Positions 32,757 to 42,450 of a stretch of DNA of 64,000 nucleotides are shown one piece after another; the stretch's first letter is position 1, and every line of letters begins with the position of its first letter. Made by a program: the position numbers and the translations under genes. The DNA comes from Chromatiales bacterium. GTDB lineage: Bacteria; Pseudomonadota; Gammaproteobacteria; Steroidobacterales; GCA-2729495. The DNA is taken from NCBI GenBank assembly GCA_020351875.1, contig CP070671.1, positions 330,335 to 394,334 of the forward strand, given 5' to 3'. Below the pieces are notes generated by a model. It worked only from the letters and a program-made list of their open reading frames with translations, was not told the origin of the DNA and did no database searches.

Positions 32757-32791
32757 TGACGAAAAACGTCAAAACCTGACGCACAGGGTCA
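32757..32791 (+). promoter_or_regulatory. Tandem inverted repeats, candidate PilR enhancer
   Basis: Two 15-bp inverted repeats, TGACG-AAAAA-CGTCA (32757-32771) and TGACG-CACAG-GGTCA (32777-32791), are spaced exactly 20 bp, about two helical turns. They lie 111-145 bp upstream of the sigma-54 promoter of pilA, ideal for NtrC-type activator dimers. A further TGACG half-site overlaps the pilR stop (32743-32747). Assignment to PilR is inferred from position. Confidence 0.6.
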
Positions 32792-32901
32792 CATCCGGGC
32801 AGGCGCTGCGGAAACTTATGTTGCACCGGGGCGGAAGCTGCACCGCGGCGACAAAAATAAGTGCACCCGAAACAAAAAGTTAGGGCCAGCTCACAGACAG
32901 C

Positions 32902-32917
32902 TGGCACGCCCTTTGCA
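32902..32917 (+). promoter_or_regulatory. Sigma-54 promoter of pilA
   Basis: TGGCAC-N5-TTGCA, matching the -24/-12 consensus with GG at 32903-32904 and GC at 32915-32916. The transcript would start near 32928, leaving a 5' leader of about 56 nt with a GGGAGAG ribosome site before the pilA ATG. Confidence 0.88.
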
Positions 32918-32983
32918 ACTATTCACCGCAGGCTACATGCCGAAACGTTTTATAACCATCTCGTCTCAAAGGGAGAGATACTG

Positions 32984-33478
32984 ATGAAGACAGTGCAGAA
33001 GGGCTTTACGCTCATCGAACTGATGATCGTTGTGGCGATCATCGGCATCCTGGCCGCAATCGCGATCCCGGCCTACCAGGACTACACGATCCGCGCGCAG
33101 GTCTCTGAAGGCATGTCGCTGGCTGCTGCCGCCAAGGCTGCCGTGGCCGAAACCTGGATCGTGCGTGGCGCCGCGCCGGCGAACCGCACGGAAGCCGGCA
33201 TGAGCGCGCTCGGCACCGACACCAACGGTAAGTACGTGACGGGTGTTGACGTAGTCGGCGGTGAAGTGGTCATTAGCTTTGGCAACGACGCGAACGCGGC
33301 CGTGGCCGGTGACACCGTCACCCTGACGCCCTTCGCCACGCCGGACAACAGCGTCGCGTGGCGCTGCGGCTTCGGGCTCCCGCCGGCAACGGCCACGGGC
33401 GGCCCGATCGGCGCCGACACGGGTGGCGGCACGATCGCCGAGCAGTACCTGCCGTCGAACTGCCGTACCGGTGGCTAA
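32984..33478 (+). CDS. pilA: Type IV major pilin PilA
   Basis: A 164-residue prepilin. The leader MKTVQKG is cut by PilD before Phe8, which is then N-methylated; mature Glu5 (FTLIE) is present and the hydrophobic alpha1 helix is complete ([22 protein letters not shown]). A Cys pair (C in WRCGF and C in SNCRTGG) encloses a Gly/Pro-rich D-region of about 30 residues. The start at 32984 follows GGGAGAG; readings starting upstream are not credible. It is transcribed from a sigma-54 promoter and closed by a strong terminator. Confidence 0.95.
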   Translation: MKTVQKGFTLIELMIVVAIIGILAAIAIPAYQDYTIRAQVSEGMSLAAAAKAAVAETWIVRGAAPANRTEAGMSALGTDTNGKYVTGVDVVGGEVVISFGNDANAAVAGDTVTLTPFATPDNSVAWRCGFGLPPATATGGPIGADTGGGTIAEQYLPSNCRTGG

Positions 33479-33504
33479 TTCGCCACACTGGACCTAGCGT
33501 CCGG

Positions 33505-33528
33505 AAAAGGGGCCTTCGGGCCCCTTTT
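33505..33528 (+). terminator. Rho-independent terminator of pilA
   Basis: A perfect 10-bp stem AAAAGGGGCC/GGCCCCTTTT closed by a TTCG tetraloop and followed by CTTTT, 27 bp after the pilA stop. It separates highly expressed pilA from pilB. Confidence 0.9.
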
Positions 33529-33685
33529 CTTTTGGCCGTACAACGCCGAATGCCGGGCAGGCGTGAAGTCCGTCAAGAAACGGGGTTTCGCTGCTTGCGC
33601 AGGGGCCGGTGCTTCTTCAGACTATGTCATATCTCGGGACCTATGCGCCTGATTAATTGGGGTTTTCCACCAGCGTGAGGAGTCC

Positions 33686-35404
33686 ATGGCAGTCTCCGCC
33701 ACATCAGCACAGCTGACCGGCCTGCCCCGCCGGCTGGTTCAGGACGGAATCGTCACTGAAGACACCTGCCTGCAGGCCGTGGAAGACGCGAAAGGCGCAG
33801 GCCAGACGCTGGTCGCCTATCTGGTCGCCAAAGAGCTGGCCGATCCACAAAAGGTGGCGGTGGCCGCGTCCCACGAGTTCGGGGTCCCGCTGATGGACCT
33901 CAGCGCGCTGGAACTCGACCTGGACGCCGCCCGCTCCGTGAACCAGAAGCTGCTGACCAGGCACAAGGTACTACCGCTGCTGCGCCGCGGCCAGCGCATG
34001 TTCCTGGGGGTCTCCGACCCGACCAATCTCCAGGCCATCGACGAAATCAAGTTCCAGACCGGGTTCCGGATCGACCCTGTGGTCGTGGAACAGGACAAGC
34101 TCGAGGAACTGGTCGCCAGCGTGCTCGAAGCCGTCGATACGTCGATGGCCAATTTCGACGAAGACGACTTCGACCTCGAGAGCCTCGAAGTCTCCGGTGG
34201 CGATGACGAACTCGGCGACGAGGTTACGCGAGATGAAGTCGACGACGCCCCGGTGGTGCGCTTCGTGAACAAGATCATGCTCGATGCCATCAAGCGCGGC
34301 GCGTCGGATATTCATTTCGAGCCTTATGAGAAGGTCTTCCGCGTGCGGACGCGCCAGGACGGCGTGCTGAAGCAGGTAGCCACGCCGCCGATCGCGCTGG
34401 CGCCAAAGGTGACCGCGCGACTGAAGGTCATGGCCCGGCTGGACATCGCGGAACGGCGGGTGCCGCAGGACGGCCGTATCAAGATGCGCCTGTCGAAAAA
34501 CCGCGCCATCGATTTTCGCGTGAATACCTGCCCGACGCTGTTTGGCGAAAAAATCGTGATGCGTATTCTCGACCCGAGCAGCGCAAAGCTCGGCATCGAA
34601 GCACTCGGTTACGAAGAACACCAGAAGCAGCACTACGTCGATACGCTGGCCCAGCCCTACGGCATGATCCTGGTCACCGGGCCCACTGGTAGCGGCAAGA
34701 CGGTGTCTCTGTACACCGGCCTGAACATCCTGAACGAAGAAGGCACCAATATCTCCACCGCGGAAGACCCGGCGGAAATTAACCTGCAGGGCATCAACCA
34801 GGTGAACGTGAACGCGAAGGTAGGCCTGACCTTCGCCTCCGCGCTGCGCGCCTTCCTGCGCCAGGATCCGGACGTGATCATGGTGGGCGAGATTCGCGAC
34901 CTGGAAACGGCGGAAATTGCCATCAAGGCGGCGCAGACGGGTCACCTGGTCTTGTCGACGCTGCACACGAACGACGCACCGCGCACGCTGACACGCATGG
35001 TCGACATGGGGGTGAAGCCGTACGCGATTGCCAGCACCGTGAGCCTGATCATTGCGCAGCGCCTCGCCAGGCGGCTGTGCGAAAACTGCAAGGAAGTCAA
35101 AGATATTCCGGAAGAAGCGTTGCTGCAGGAAGGCTTTACGAAAGAGGAGGCCGGCGGGCTGCGTGTTTTCGGTCCCGTCGGCTGCAAGAATTGCAACGAC
35201 GGCTACAAGGGCCGCGTGGGCATTTACCAGGTCATGCCGGTGACCGAGCCGATTGCCCGCATCATTATGGAAGGCGGCAATGCCGCGCAGATCGCCGACC
35301 AGGCCCAGGCCGAAGGCGTCTGGGACCTGCGCCGCTCTGCGCTGCAGAAAGTCAAGGACGGGATCACCAGCCTCGAGGAAATCAACCGGGTTACGATTGA
35401 CTGA
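33686..35404 (+). CDS. pilB: Type IV pilus extension ATPase PilB
   Basis: A 572-residue hexameric secretion ATPase that powers pilus assembly from the cytoplasm. It has an N-terminal MshEN/GSPII_E_N region (about 1-150), an acidic linker (FDEDDFDLESLE), and a catalytic domain with ASDIHFEPYEK, Walker A GPTGSGKT, an Asp box, Walker B (VIMVGEIRDLETAEIA) and a His box. A tetracysteine zinc site follows (CENC...CKNC). N-terminal MshEN domains of some PilB relatives bind c-di-GMP; whether the key residues are kept needs an alignment. A GAGGAG ribosome site precedes the ATG. Confidence 0.96.
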   Translation: MAVSATSAQLTGLPRRLVQDGIVTEDTCLQAVEDAKGAGQTLVAYLVAKELADPQKVAVAASHEFGVPLMDLSALELDLDAARSVNQKLLTRHKVLPLLRRGQRMFLGVSDPTNLQAIDEIKFQTGFRIDPVVVEQDKLEELVASVLEAVDTSMANFDEDDFDLESLEVSGGDDELGDEVTRDEVDDAPVVRFVNKIMLDAIKRGASDIHFEPYEKVFRVRTRQDGVLKQVATPPIALAPKVTARLKVMARLDIAERRVPQDGRIKMRLSKNRAIDFRVNTCPTLFGEKIVMRILDPSSAKLGIEALGYEEHQKQHYVDTLAQPYGMILVTGPTGSGKTVSLYTGLNILNEEGTNISTAEDPAEINLQGINQVNVNAKVGLTFASALRAFLRQDPDVIMVGEIRDLETAEIAIKAAQTGHLVLSTLHTNDAPRTLTRMVDMGVKPYAIASTVSLIIAQRLARRLCENCKEVKDIPEEALLQEGFTKEEAGGLRVFGPVGCKNCNDGYKGRVGIYQVMPVTEPIARIIMEGGNAAQIADQAQAEGVWDLRRSALQKVKDGITSLEEINRVTID

Positions 35405-35460
35405 TGCCTGCCGCGCGCGGACAGGCTCGGTTTGGGTAGACAAAGACGGAACGGAATCCA

Positions 35461-36678
35461 ATGGCCGGATCAATAGCAGTGAAACAGAGCCCCTTCACCT
35501 GGGAAGGGACTGATACCAAGGGCAACCGCGTCAAGGGCAAGACCGTCGCCGCGGATGAGGCGGCAGTGCGTGCCGAACTACGACGTCAGGGCGTGGTGCC
35601 CGTGCGCGTGCGCAAGCAGACCGTGCTGTTCCAGTCCAAGGGCAGGGTGACGCCGGAAGACATCGCGATCTTCAGCCGGCAGCTCGCGACGATGCTGACA
35701 GCCGGCATTCCGCTGGTGCAGGCTTTCGAGATCGTCGGCAACGGCCATGAGAACCCGGCCATGGCGGAACTGATCCTGGCGGTCAAACAGGATGTGGAAG
35801 GCGGTACGGCGCTGGCCGAAGCACTGGCGAAGCACCCACTGCACTTTGACGACCTGTATGTGAACCTGGTGGAAGCCGGCGAACAGGCCGGTGCACTGGA
35901 AACGCTGCTGGACAAAATTGCCACGTACAAGGAAAAGACCGAGGCGATCAAGAAGAAGATCAAGAAAGCCCTGTTCTATCCCGCCGCGGTACTCGTGGTC
36001 GCGGCCATCGTTACCACGATCCTGCTGATCTTCGTGATCCCCGAATTCGAGAACCTGTTCCAGGGCTTCGGTGCTGACCTGCCTGCCTTCACCCGCCTGG
36101 TGATCGGGCTGTCGGAGTTCATGCGCAGCCAGGGCTGGCTTGTGGCGTTCGTCATCGGCGGTTCGATCACCGGCTACCTGTACATGAAGAAACGTTCCAA
36201 GCGCTTGCGCGAGATGCAGGACCGGGTTGTGCTGAAGCTGCCGATCATCGGCAATATCATGAACAAGGCCGCGATTGCCCGTTTCGCCCGCACGCTATCC
36301 ACCATGTTCAGCGCCGGTGTGCCGCTGGTTGAAGCCCTCGACTCCGTGGCCGGCGCCTGCGGCAACGTGGTCTTCGAGAACGCGGTGATGGAGATGAAAG
36401 ACGAAGTGGCCACGGGTCAGCGCCTGCAGCGCGCGATGGAGAACACGGAACTGTTCCCGAACATGGTGATCCAGATGGTCGCGGTGGGTGAAGAATCCGG
36501 TTCGCTGGACGAAATGTCCGCGAAGGTCGCCGACTTCTATGAAGAGGACGTCGACAACGCGGTCGACAGCCTCAGCAGCCTGCTGGAGCCCATGATCATG
36601 GCCATCCTCGGCGTGCTGGTGGGCGGCCTGGTCATCGCCATGTACCTGCCCATATTCAAGATGGGAGCAGTCATCTGA
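35461..36678 (+). CDS. pilC: Type IV pilus platform protein PilC
   Basis: A 405-residue inner-membrane platform protein with two T2SSF domains. Each domain contains the FSRQLATMLTAGIPLVQAFE-like repeat (second copy FARTLSTMFSAGVPLVEALD). Three transmembrane segments follow the PilC/GspF pattern (AAVLVVAAIVTTILLIFVI near 180, GWLVAFVIGGSITGYLYM near 225 and a C-terminal one). It couples PilB to pilin assembly. The stop overlaps the probable CTG start of pilD. Confidence 0.96.
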   Translation: MAGSIAVKQSPFTWEGTDTKGNRVKGKTVAADEAAVRAELRRQGVVPVRVRKQTVLFQSKGRVTPEDIAIFSRQLATMLTAGIPLVQAFEIVGNGHENPAMAELILAVKQDVEGGTALAEALAKHPLHFDDLYVNLVEAGEQAGALETLLDKIATYKEKTEAIKKKIKKALFYPAAVLVVAAIVTTILLIFVIPEFENLFQGFGADLPAFTRLVIGLSEFMRSQGWLVAFVIGGSITGYLYMKKRSKRLREMQDRVVLKLPIIGNIMNKAAIARFARTLSTMFSAGVPLVEALDSVAGACGNVVFENAVMEMKDEVATGQRLQRAMENTELFPNMVIQMVAVGEESGSLDEMSAKVADFYEEDVDNAVDSLSSLLEPMIMAILGVLVGGLVIAMYLPIFKMGAVI

Positions 36679-37565
36679 CCCTCGCGGAATTGCTGTCCGC
36701 CCAGCCCGCAGTCTTTGCCGGGACGATCGCCCTGCTAGGACTCGTCATTGGCAGCTTTCTGAACGTAGTCATCCACCGACTGCCCATCATGCTGGAGCGC
36801 ACCTGGCAGACCCAGGCCCGCGAAGTGCTGGCCGGCGACGACGGCACCGCCGCGCTGACAGCGGAGTCGGCCGACACCTACAACCTGGTCACGCCGCGCT
36901 CCGCGTGCCCGTCGTGCGGCGCCCAGATCAAGGCATGGCAAAACATCCCGGTGCTGAGCTACCTGTTCCTGCGCGGGCGCTGTGCCGAATGCGGGACCTC
37001 CATCGGCTTGCGCTACCCGATTGTCGAAGCCGTCACGGCCCTGCTGTCGGCGCTGGTGGCCTGGCATTTCGGCTACAGCCTGGAGACCGCCGGCGCGCTG
37101 CTGCTGACCTGGTCCCTGGTTGCACTGACGGTGATCGATCTCGACCACCAGCTGCTGCCCGACTCCATTACGCTGCCGCTGCTGTGGCTGGGCCTGCTGT
37201 TCGCGCTGCAGGGTGCCGCGTTCACCGATCTGCGCTCGGCGGTGATCGGGGCGATGGCCGGCTACCTGAGCCTGTGGTCCATCTACCACCTGTTCAAGCT
37301 AGTGACGGGCAAAGAAGGCATGGGCTACGGTGACTTCAAGCTGCTCGGTGCGCTCGGTGCCTGGCTCGGCTGGCAACTGCTGCCGGTCGTGATCATCCTG
37401 TCGGCCCTGGTCGGCGCCGTCACCGGGATCGCAATGATCGTGTTCGGCGGGCGAGACAGCCAGCGGCCCATGCCCTTCGGGCCCTTCCTGGCCGCCGCAG
37501 GCTTCGCGGCCCTGTTGTGGGGCCAGGCGCTGACCACTGCCTACCGGCAGATCGCCGGGTTCTGA
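36675..37565 (+). CDS. pilD: Prepilin peptidase / N-methyltransferase PilD
   Basis: A 296-residue polytopic peptidase that cleaves prepilin leaders and methylates the new N-terminus. The cytoplasmic zinc domain has four cysteines (about C78, C81, C103, C106), and the two catalytic aspartates are in LTVIDLDHQLLPD (D155) and GYGDFKLLGALGAW (D220). There is no ATG or GTG near the N-terminus. CTG at 36675 overlaps the pilC stop (CTGA) and has GGGAG seven bases upstream, so it is the favoured start; TTG at 36690 lacks a ribosome site. Confidence 0.92.
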   Translation: MTLAELLSAQPAVFAGTIALLGLVIGSFLNVVIHRLPIMLERTWQTQAREVLAGDDGTAALTAESADTYNLVTPRSACPSCGAQIKAWQNIPVLSYLFLRGRCAECGTSIGLRYPIVEAVTALLSALVAWHFGYSLETAGALLLTWSLVALTVIDLDHQLLPDSITLPLLWLGLLFALQGAAFTDLRSAVIGAMAGYLSLWSIYHLFKLVTGKEGMGYGDFKLLGALGAWLGWQLLPVVIILSALVGAVTGIAMIVFGGRDSQRPMPFGPFLAAAGFAALLWGQALTTAYRQIAGF

Positions 37566-37566
37566 G

Positions 37567-38196
37567 GTGCCCGACCCCGAGGCCGCGGTACCGCGCATCG
37601 GGCTGACCGGCGGGATCGCCAGCGGCAAGAGCACCGTGGCGGAGATGTTCGCCGAGCTCGGTGTGCCGGTCATCGACACCGACGTGATTGCGCGCCAGGT
37701 CGCGGCCCCCGGCGAGCCGGCGCTGGCCGAAATTGTCGAGGCCTTCGGCCCGGACCTGCTGCAGGCGGACGGCAGCCTCGATCGCCGCGCGCTACGCGCG
37801 CGGGTGTTCGCCGATCCGGCCGATCGTCATCGCCTGGAAGGCATCCTGCATCCCCGCATCCGGGCCCGCACGCTGGCAACGGCCGCGCGCGCCGGTGGCC
37901 CGTACCAGGTGATCGTCGTACCATTGCTGGTGGAGAGCGGCTTCACCCGGCTCGTGGACGAAGTCGTGGTTGTGGACTGCCCCGAGGCCGAACAACGGCG
38001 CCGCCTGCTGGCGCGCGACGGTGGTGACGCCGCCCAGGCAGACCGCATGATGGCCGCGCAGCTGAGTCGCGAAGCGCGCCTCGCTGCAGCCGATACCGTC
38101 ATCGACAATGGCGGCGAACTGAGCGAAACGCGCGCGCAGGTGCACGCCCTGCATCGACGCTACCTCGAAATAGCGAGAGATGCCCGCGCAGACTGA
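37567..38196 (+). CDS. coaE: Dephospho-CoA kinase
   Basis: A 209-residue P-loop kinase for the last step of coenzyme A synthesis. The P-loop is GLTGGIASGKST near residue 12, followed by the family motifs VPVIDTDVIARQV, HPRIR and PLLVESGF, and the lid segment DCPEAEQRRRLLARDG. The start is GTG at 37567, 1 bp after the pilD stop, so it is translated from the pil transcript. The order pilD-coaE-zapD is the gammaproteobacterial norm. Confidence 0.95.
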   Translation: MPDPEAAVPRIGLTGGIASGKSTVAEMFAELGVPVIDTDVIARQVAAPGEPALAEIVEAFGPDLLQADGSLDRRALRARVFADPADRHRLEGILHPRIRARTLATAARAGGPYQVIVVPLLVESGFTRLVDEVVVVDCPEAEQRRRLLARDGGDAAQADRMMAAQLSREARLAAADTVIDNGGELSETRAQVHALHRRYLEIARDARAD

Positions 38197-38294
38197 GTCC
38201 GCGGTGGCGTCGAACGACAATCGTTGCGGCCGCGCCCGTCGGTGACGCAGAATACGCCGATGTCAGCTCCGATCGAAACCCGCCAGGCATACCG

Positions 38295-39098
38295 ATGAGT
38301 GCCCCGGCGGAACGCATGACTCGTGCTGCGACGGCCGAGGCCACGCGGGCGTATGAGCAGCCGCTGACCGAGCGGATGCGCACGTACCTCAGGCTCGAGT
38401 TCCTCTACCGCCAGCTGCGCTACCACCTGGACCGTCCGTCCCCGTGGGACAGCCGCGCCGCGTTATCGGCCCTGCTCGATATCAATTCCATACTGACCCG
38501 CGGTGACGTTCGCAGCGAGGTGGTGAAGGAGCTCGAGCGCCAGGTGCAGGTTTTCGACCGGCTGCAGCACGCACCCGACGTCGACACGGCGCGCCTGTCC
38601 GGGTTGTTGCGCAACCTGAACACCCACCGCGAGGATCTGATCGCGCTGGGGCCCCAGTACCTGCGGCCGCTGCGCGAGAACGAGTTCCTGAACGCGGTGA
38701 AGCATCGCAGCGCCATCCCGGGCGGCACCTGCGAGTTCGACTTGCCGGAGTACACCCACTGGCTGCGCATGCCCTACGAGCAGCGGTGCAAGGCAGTGAA
38801 CGGCTGGCTCGAGCCGCTGCAACCCCTCTGTGAAGGCGTCGCCGAGTTGCTGTGGCTGATGCGCGAGTCGGGTGACGCCGCGCAGGTCATTGCCCAGAAC
38901 GGCGTCTACCAGCACAACCTCGCACGTGACGGCAGTTGCCACCTGCTGCGCGTGAGTCTTGCTGCGGAACAACGGATCTATCCGGAAATCAGCGCCGGCC
39001 ATCACCGCTTCACGCTGCGCTTCATGAGCTGGCCCGAAGTGAGTGAACGCGCCGTGCAGATCAGCGAAGACCTGCCGTTCGAAATCAAGATCTGCTGA
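38295..39098 (+). CDS. zapD: Cell division protein ZapD
   Basis: A 267-residue FtsZ-bundling protein (YacF family) that cross-links FtsZ filaments through their C-terminal peptides. It is recognised from YEQPLTERMRTYLRLEFLYRQL, the DRPSPWDSRAALSALLDI block, the CEFDLPEYTHWLR segment and the tail FEIKIC. No small YacG zinc protein follows, although yacG normally completes this trio; instead the gene overlaps mutT end to end by 14 bp. Its partner FtsZ is encoded 5 kb away. Confidence 0.94.
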   Translation: MSAPAERMTRAATAEATRAYEQPLTERMRTYLRLEFLYRQLRYHLDRPSPWDSRAALSALLDINSILTRGDVRSEVVKELERQVQVFDRLQHAPDVDTARLSGLLRNLNTHREDLIALGPQYLRPLRENEFLNAVKHRSAIPGGTCEFDLPEYTHWLRMPYEQRCKAVNGWLEPLQPLCEGVAELLWLMRESGDAAQVIAQNGVYQHNLARDGSCHLLRVSLAAEQRIYPEISAGHHRFTLRFMSWPEVSERAVQISEDLPFEIKIC

Positions 39099-39504
39099 GT
39101 TTCTGCAGCGCGCTGACGATGGGCCGGTCGGCGGGCAACAGACCGTGAGCCAGCAAATCGTCTACCGCCAGCCACCGCAGCGGCTGACTCTCCAGGCTGT
39201 GCGGCTCGCCGTCCCAGGCGGATACCAGGAATACGCTCAGCCTGACGTCGCGGTCGGGGTACGCATGAGTGTATTCCACGAGCTCCGCGGCCCGGGCAAT
39301 GCGAATGCCAATTTCTTCCCGCAGTTCACGATCCAGCGCCGCTCGGGGCGTCTCGCCGGCCTGCAGTTTGCCGCCAGGGAACTCCCACGCGCCGCCGGCA
39401 TGCTTGTCGGGCGGGCGCTGTGCGATCAGGACCCGGCCAGTCGCGTCCCTGAGCACGCCGGCGGCCACGTGGATCGACAACCGCTCGGGCTCAGCCAAGC
39501 GCAC
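39085..39504 (-). CDS. mutT: 8-oxo-dGTP diphosphatase MutT
   Basis: A 139-residue Nudix hydrolase that removes oxidised dGTP. The Nudix box is complete (GGKLQAGETPRAALDRELREEIGI), and the N-terminal strand VAAGVLRDATGRVLIAQRP with WEFPGGK and the closing PLRWLAVDDL segment are MutT-like. It is 6 bp downstream of secA in the same direction. The 3' end overlaps that of zapD on the other strand. Confidence 0.94.
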   Translation of the reverse strand: MRLAEPERLSIHVAAGVLRDATGRVLIAQRPPDKHAGGAWEFPGGKLQAGETPRAALDRELREEIGIRIARAAELVEYTHAYPDRDVRLSVFLVSAWDGEPHSLESQPLRWLAVDDLLAHGLLPADRPIVSALQKLSRS

Positions 39505-39510
39505 AGGTCC

Positions 39511-42450
39511 TCACTGCAGGCGGCCGTGGCAGTGCTTGTATTTCTTGCCCGAACCGCAGGGACAGGGCTCGTTGCGGCCCACCTTCTTTTCCGCGCGAAC
39601 GAACGGCGTGGCCGGCTCACCGGCCGGCGGGCCCGCCTGCGCCATGCCCGGGGCAGCGGCACCCGCCAGGCCGCCGGGCGCCGGTGCCGGTCGCCCGGGC
39701 GGGGCCGCCACCGGCGCGCCACCGGCCACTGGTGACAGTGCCTCGTCGTGGCGGGCCTGGATGCGGCCCTGCGCGCGGCTCTCGTCCACCGCGTCCACAT
39801 CTTCCTGGCTGCGCAGCCGCGCGCGGCACAACACGCTGATCGTCTCGTGCTTCACCTGGTCCAGCATCTCGCTGAACATGTCGAAGGCCTCGCGCTTGTA
39901 CTCCTGCTTCGGGTTCTTCTGTGCGTAACCGCGCAGGTGGATGCCCTGGCGCAGGTAATCGAGTCCGGCCAGGTGCTCCTTCCAGTGGGAATCCAGCTGC
40001 TGGAGCATCACCACCTTCTCGAACTGGCGCATGATCGGGGCACCGATCTCCTCGACCTTCGCGTCGTACTGGGCGTCGATCGCGGCCAGCACCTTGTCGC
40101 CCAACTCGGCGGGCTCCAGGCCTTCTGCGTCCATCAGTGCCTGGACGTCGACATTGGCCCCGAATTCCCGCGCCAGCGCCTGCTGCAGGCCTGGCAGGTC
40201 CCACTGCTCGGGCAGTTCCGCCGCGGACACGTGCTGGTTCACGACCTCGTGTACGACTTCCTCGCGGATACCCGCCACCGCGTCGGCCACGTCCTCGGCC
40301 GCCATCAGCTCGTTGCGCTGCTGGTAAACGACCTGGCGCTGCTCGTTGGCCACATCGTCATATTCCAGCAGGGCCTTGCGCGCATCGAAGTTGTAGGCCT
40401 CGACCTTGCGCTGGGCGCGCTCGATCTGCCGGGTCAGCAACTTGCTCTCAATGGCCTCGCCCTCGCGCATGCCGACCCGCGTCAGCATGTTTTTCGTGCG
40501 CTCGGGATTGCCGAAGATGCGCATCAGGTTGTCTTCCATCGACAGGTAGAAGCGACTGGCCCCCGGATCCCCCTGGCGCCCGGCGCGACCGCGCAACTGG
40601 TTGTCGATACGCCGCGACTCGTGGCGCTCGGTGCCGATAATTCGCAATCCGCCGGCGTCGAGCACGGTCTTGTGCCGCTCCTCCCAGTCCTTCCGCAGCG
40701 CCTCGCGCGCGGCATCTTCACCGAGTTCGCCGAGTTCTGCGGCCAGGTTGCCGCCGAGCACGATATCGGTGCCCCGGCCCGCCATGTTGGTGGCAATGGT
40801 CACCGTGCCCGGACGCCCGGCCTCGGTAATGATCTGTGCCTCGCGCTCGTGCTGTTTCGCATTCAGCACCTGGTGTTTGATCTTGGCCTTCTTCAGCACG
40901 CCGGACAGGAATTCCGAGGTCTCGATGGAGGTGGTGCCCACCAGCACCGGCTGCGATCGCTCCTGGCAGTCTTCGATGTCTTCGATGATCGCGTCGAACT
41001 TGTCTTTCTCCGTCAGGAACACGAGGTCGGGCTGATCATCGCGAATCATGTTCCGGTGCGTCGGAACGACTACCACCTCCAGGCCGTAGATTTGCTGAAA
41101 CTCGAAGGCCTCGGTGTCTGCCGTGCCCGTCATGCCGGACAGCGTCTCGTACATGCGGAAGTAGTTCTGAAAGGTGATGGACGCAACGGTCTGATTTTCC
41201 TGCTTGACCTGCACCCCCTCTTTCGCCTCGACGGCCTGGTGCAGCCCGTCGGACCAGCGCCGGCCCGGCATGGTGCGCCCGGTGAACTCGTCGACAATGA
41301 CGATTTCCCCGTCCTGCACCACGTAGTCAACGTCGCCCTTGAACAGCGCGTGGGCGCGCAGACCCGCGGTCAGGTGATGCACCAGGCGAATGTTTTTCGG
41401 GTCGTACAGGCTCTCGCCCGGCTCGATCAGGCCATCCTTTGCGAACAGCCCTTCCACCTTCTCGTGGCCGCTCTCGGTCAGGTAGGCCTGCTTGGTCTTT
41501 TCGTCGACGGTGTAGTCGCCCGGGTAGATCAGCTGGCACTTCACCGGGCTGGCGTCGGCATCGATCTCGAACACGTCGCAGCCCTCGGCTTCGCCGCGGT
41601 CGATGGCCTCCTCCAGGCTCATTTCGCCCAGGCCTTCGCCGTCGCGTCCGAGGAGTGCAACCTTCTTCGCGGTCAGGTCGCTGTTGCGCGGCCGGTTGGC
41701 ATCAATGCCGCGCTCCAGGCGCGGGATCAGCTTGTTGATACGCAGGTACAGGTCGGAACTGTCTTCGGACGGGCCGGAGATGATCAGCGGTGTGCGCGCC
41801 TCGTCGATCAGGATGGAATCCACTTCGTCGACAATCGCGAAGGCCAGCTCCCGTTGCATCTGGTCGGCGGTGTGCAGCGACAGGTTGTCCCGCAGGTAGT
41901 CGAAACCGAACTCGTTGTTCGTGCCGTAAGTGATGTCGGCTGAATAGGCCGCGCGCTTTTCATCCGGCGTCTGGCCGCTGCGAATGACGCCCACCATGAG
42001 CCCCAGGAACTCGTAGACCGGCCCCATCCACGCGGCGTCACGGCCTGCGAGGTATTCGTTCACCGTGACGATGTGCACGGCGTTACCAGACAGCGCGTTC
42101 AGGTAGGCCGGCAGCGTGGCCACCAGGGTCTTGCCCTCACCGGTGCGCATTTCAGCGATCTTGCCCTGGTGCAGCGCGATGCCGCCGAGAAACTGCACGT
42201 CGAACGGCCGCAAGCCCAGCGTCCTGTCAGCCGCTTCGCGGACGGCGGCGAATGCTTCCGGCAGCAGGTCGTCCAGCGTCGTGCCGTCGGCCAGCCGCTG
42301 GCGAAACTCGTCCGTCTTGGCCCGCAGCGCGGTATCGTCGAGGGCCTTGTATTTCTCCTCCAGGCTGCTGGCTTTGTTCACCAGCTTGCCGTACTGGCGC
42401 AGGAGCCGCTGATTGCGGCTGCCGAACAATTGAGTCAGGAAGTTTGCCAA
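39511..42450 (-). CDS. secA: Protein translocase ATPase SecA
   Basis: A 979-residue motor of the Sec pathway. It has DEAD motor NBD1 (Walker [13 protein letters not shown] box [18 protein letters not shown]), the preprotein cross-linking domain, NBD2 ([14 protein letters not shown]), the scaffold/wing domains and a C-terminal SEC-C zinc motif ([13 protein letters not shown]). There is no ATG at the family start; TTG at 42450 gives the expected [17 protein letters not shown] and has GGAG at 8-nt spacing. An upstream ATG pair (about 42495) would add an unrelated Gly/Arg-rich stretch. It lies 124 bp downstream of the riboswitch-controlled M23 gene in the same direction. Confidence 0.96.
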   Translation of the reverse strand: MANFLTQLFGSRNQRLLRQYGKLVNKASSLEEKYKALDDTALRAKTDEFRQRLADGTTLDDLLPEAFAAVREAADRTLGLRPFDVQFLGGIALHQGKIAEMRTGEGKTLVATLPAYLNALSGNAVHIVTVNEYLAGRDAAWMGPVYEFLGLMVGVIRSGQTPDEKRAAYSADITYGTNNEFGFDYLRDNLSLHTADQMQRELAFAIVDEVDSILIDEARTPLIISGPSEDSSDLYLRINKLIPRLERGIDANRPRNSDLTAKKVALLGRDGEGLGEMSLEEAIDRGEAEGCDVFEIDADASPVKCQLIYPGDYTVDEKTKQAYLTESGHEKVEGLFAKDGLIEPGESLYDPKNIRLVHHLTAGLRAHALFKGDVDYVVQDGEIVIVDEFTGRTMPGRRWSDGLHQAVEAKEGVQVKQENQTVASITFQNYFRMYETLSGMTGTADTEAFEFQQIYGLEVVVVPTHRNMIRDDQPDLVFLTEKDKFDAIIEDIEDCQERSQPVLVGTTSIETSEFLSGVLKKAKIKHQVLNAKQHEREAQIITEAGRPGTVTIATNMAGRGTDIVLGGNLAAELGELGEDAAREALRKDWEERHKTVLDAGGLRIIGTERHESRRIDNQLRGRAGRQGDPGASRFYLSMEDNLMRIFGNPERTKNMLTRVGMREGEAIESKLLTRQIERAQRKVEAYNFDARKALLEYDDVANEQRQVVYQQRNELMAAEDVADAVAGIREEVVHEVVNQHVSAAELPEQWDLPGLQQALAREFGANVDVQALMDAEGLEPAELGDKVLAAIDAQYDAKVEEIGAPIMRQFEKVVMLQQLDSHWKEHLAGLDYLRQGIHLRGYAQKNPKQEYKREAFDMFSEMLDQVKHETISVLCRARLRSQEDVDAVDESRAQGRIQARHDEALSPVAGGAPVAAPPGRPAPAPGGLAGAAAPGMAQAGPPAGEPATPFVRAEKKVGRNEPCPCGSGKKYKHCHGRLQ

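Noticed and set aside
39748-41943. Long open frame (731 codons) on the plus strand opposite secA
   Set aside because: It is antisense to a fully supported secA gene, has no family signature or ribosome site, and is His/Val/Leu-rich as expected from the complement of a high-GC gene.
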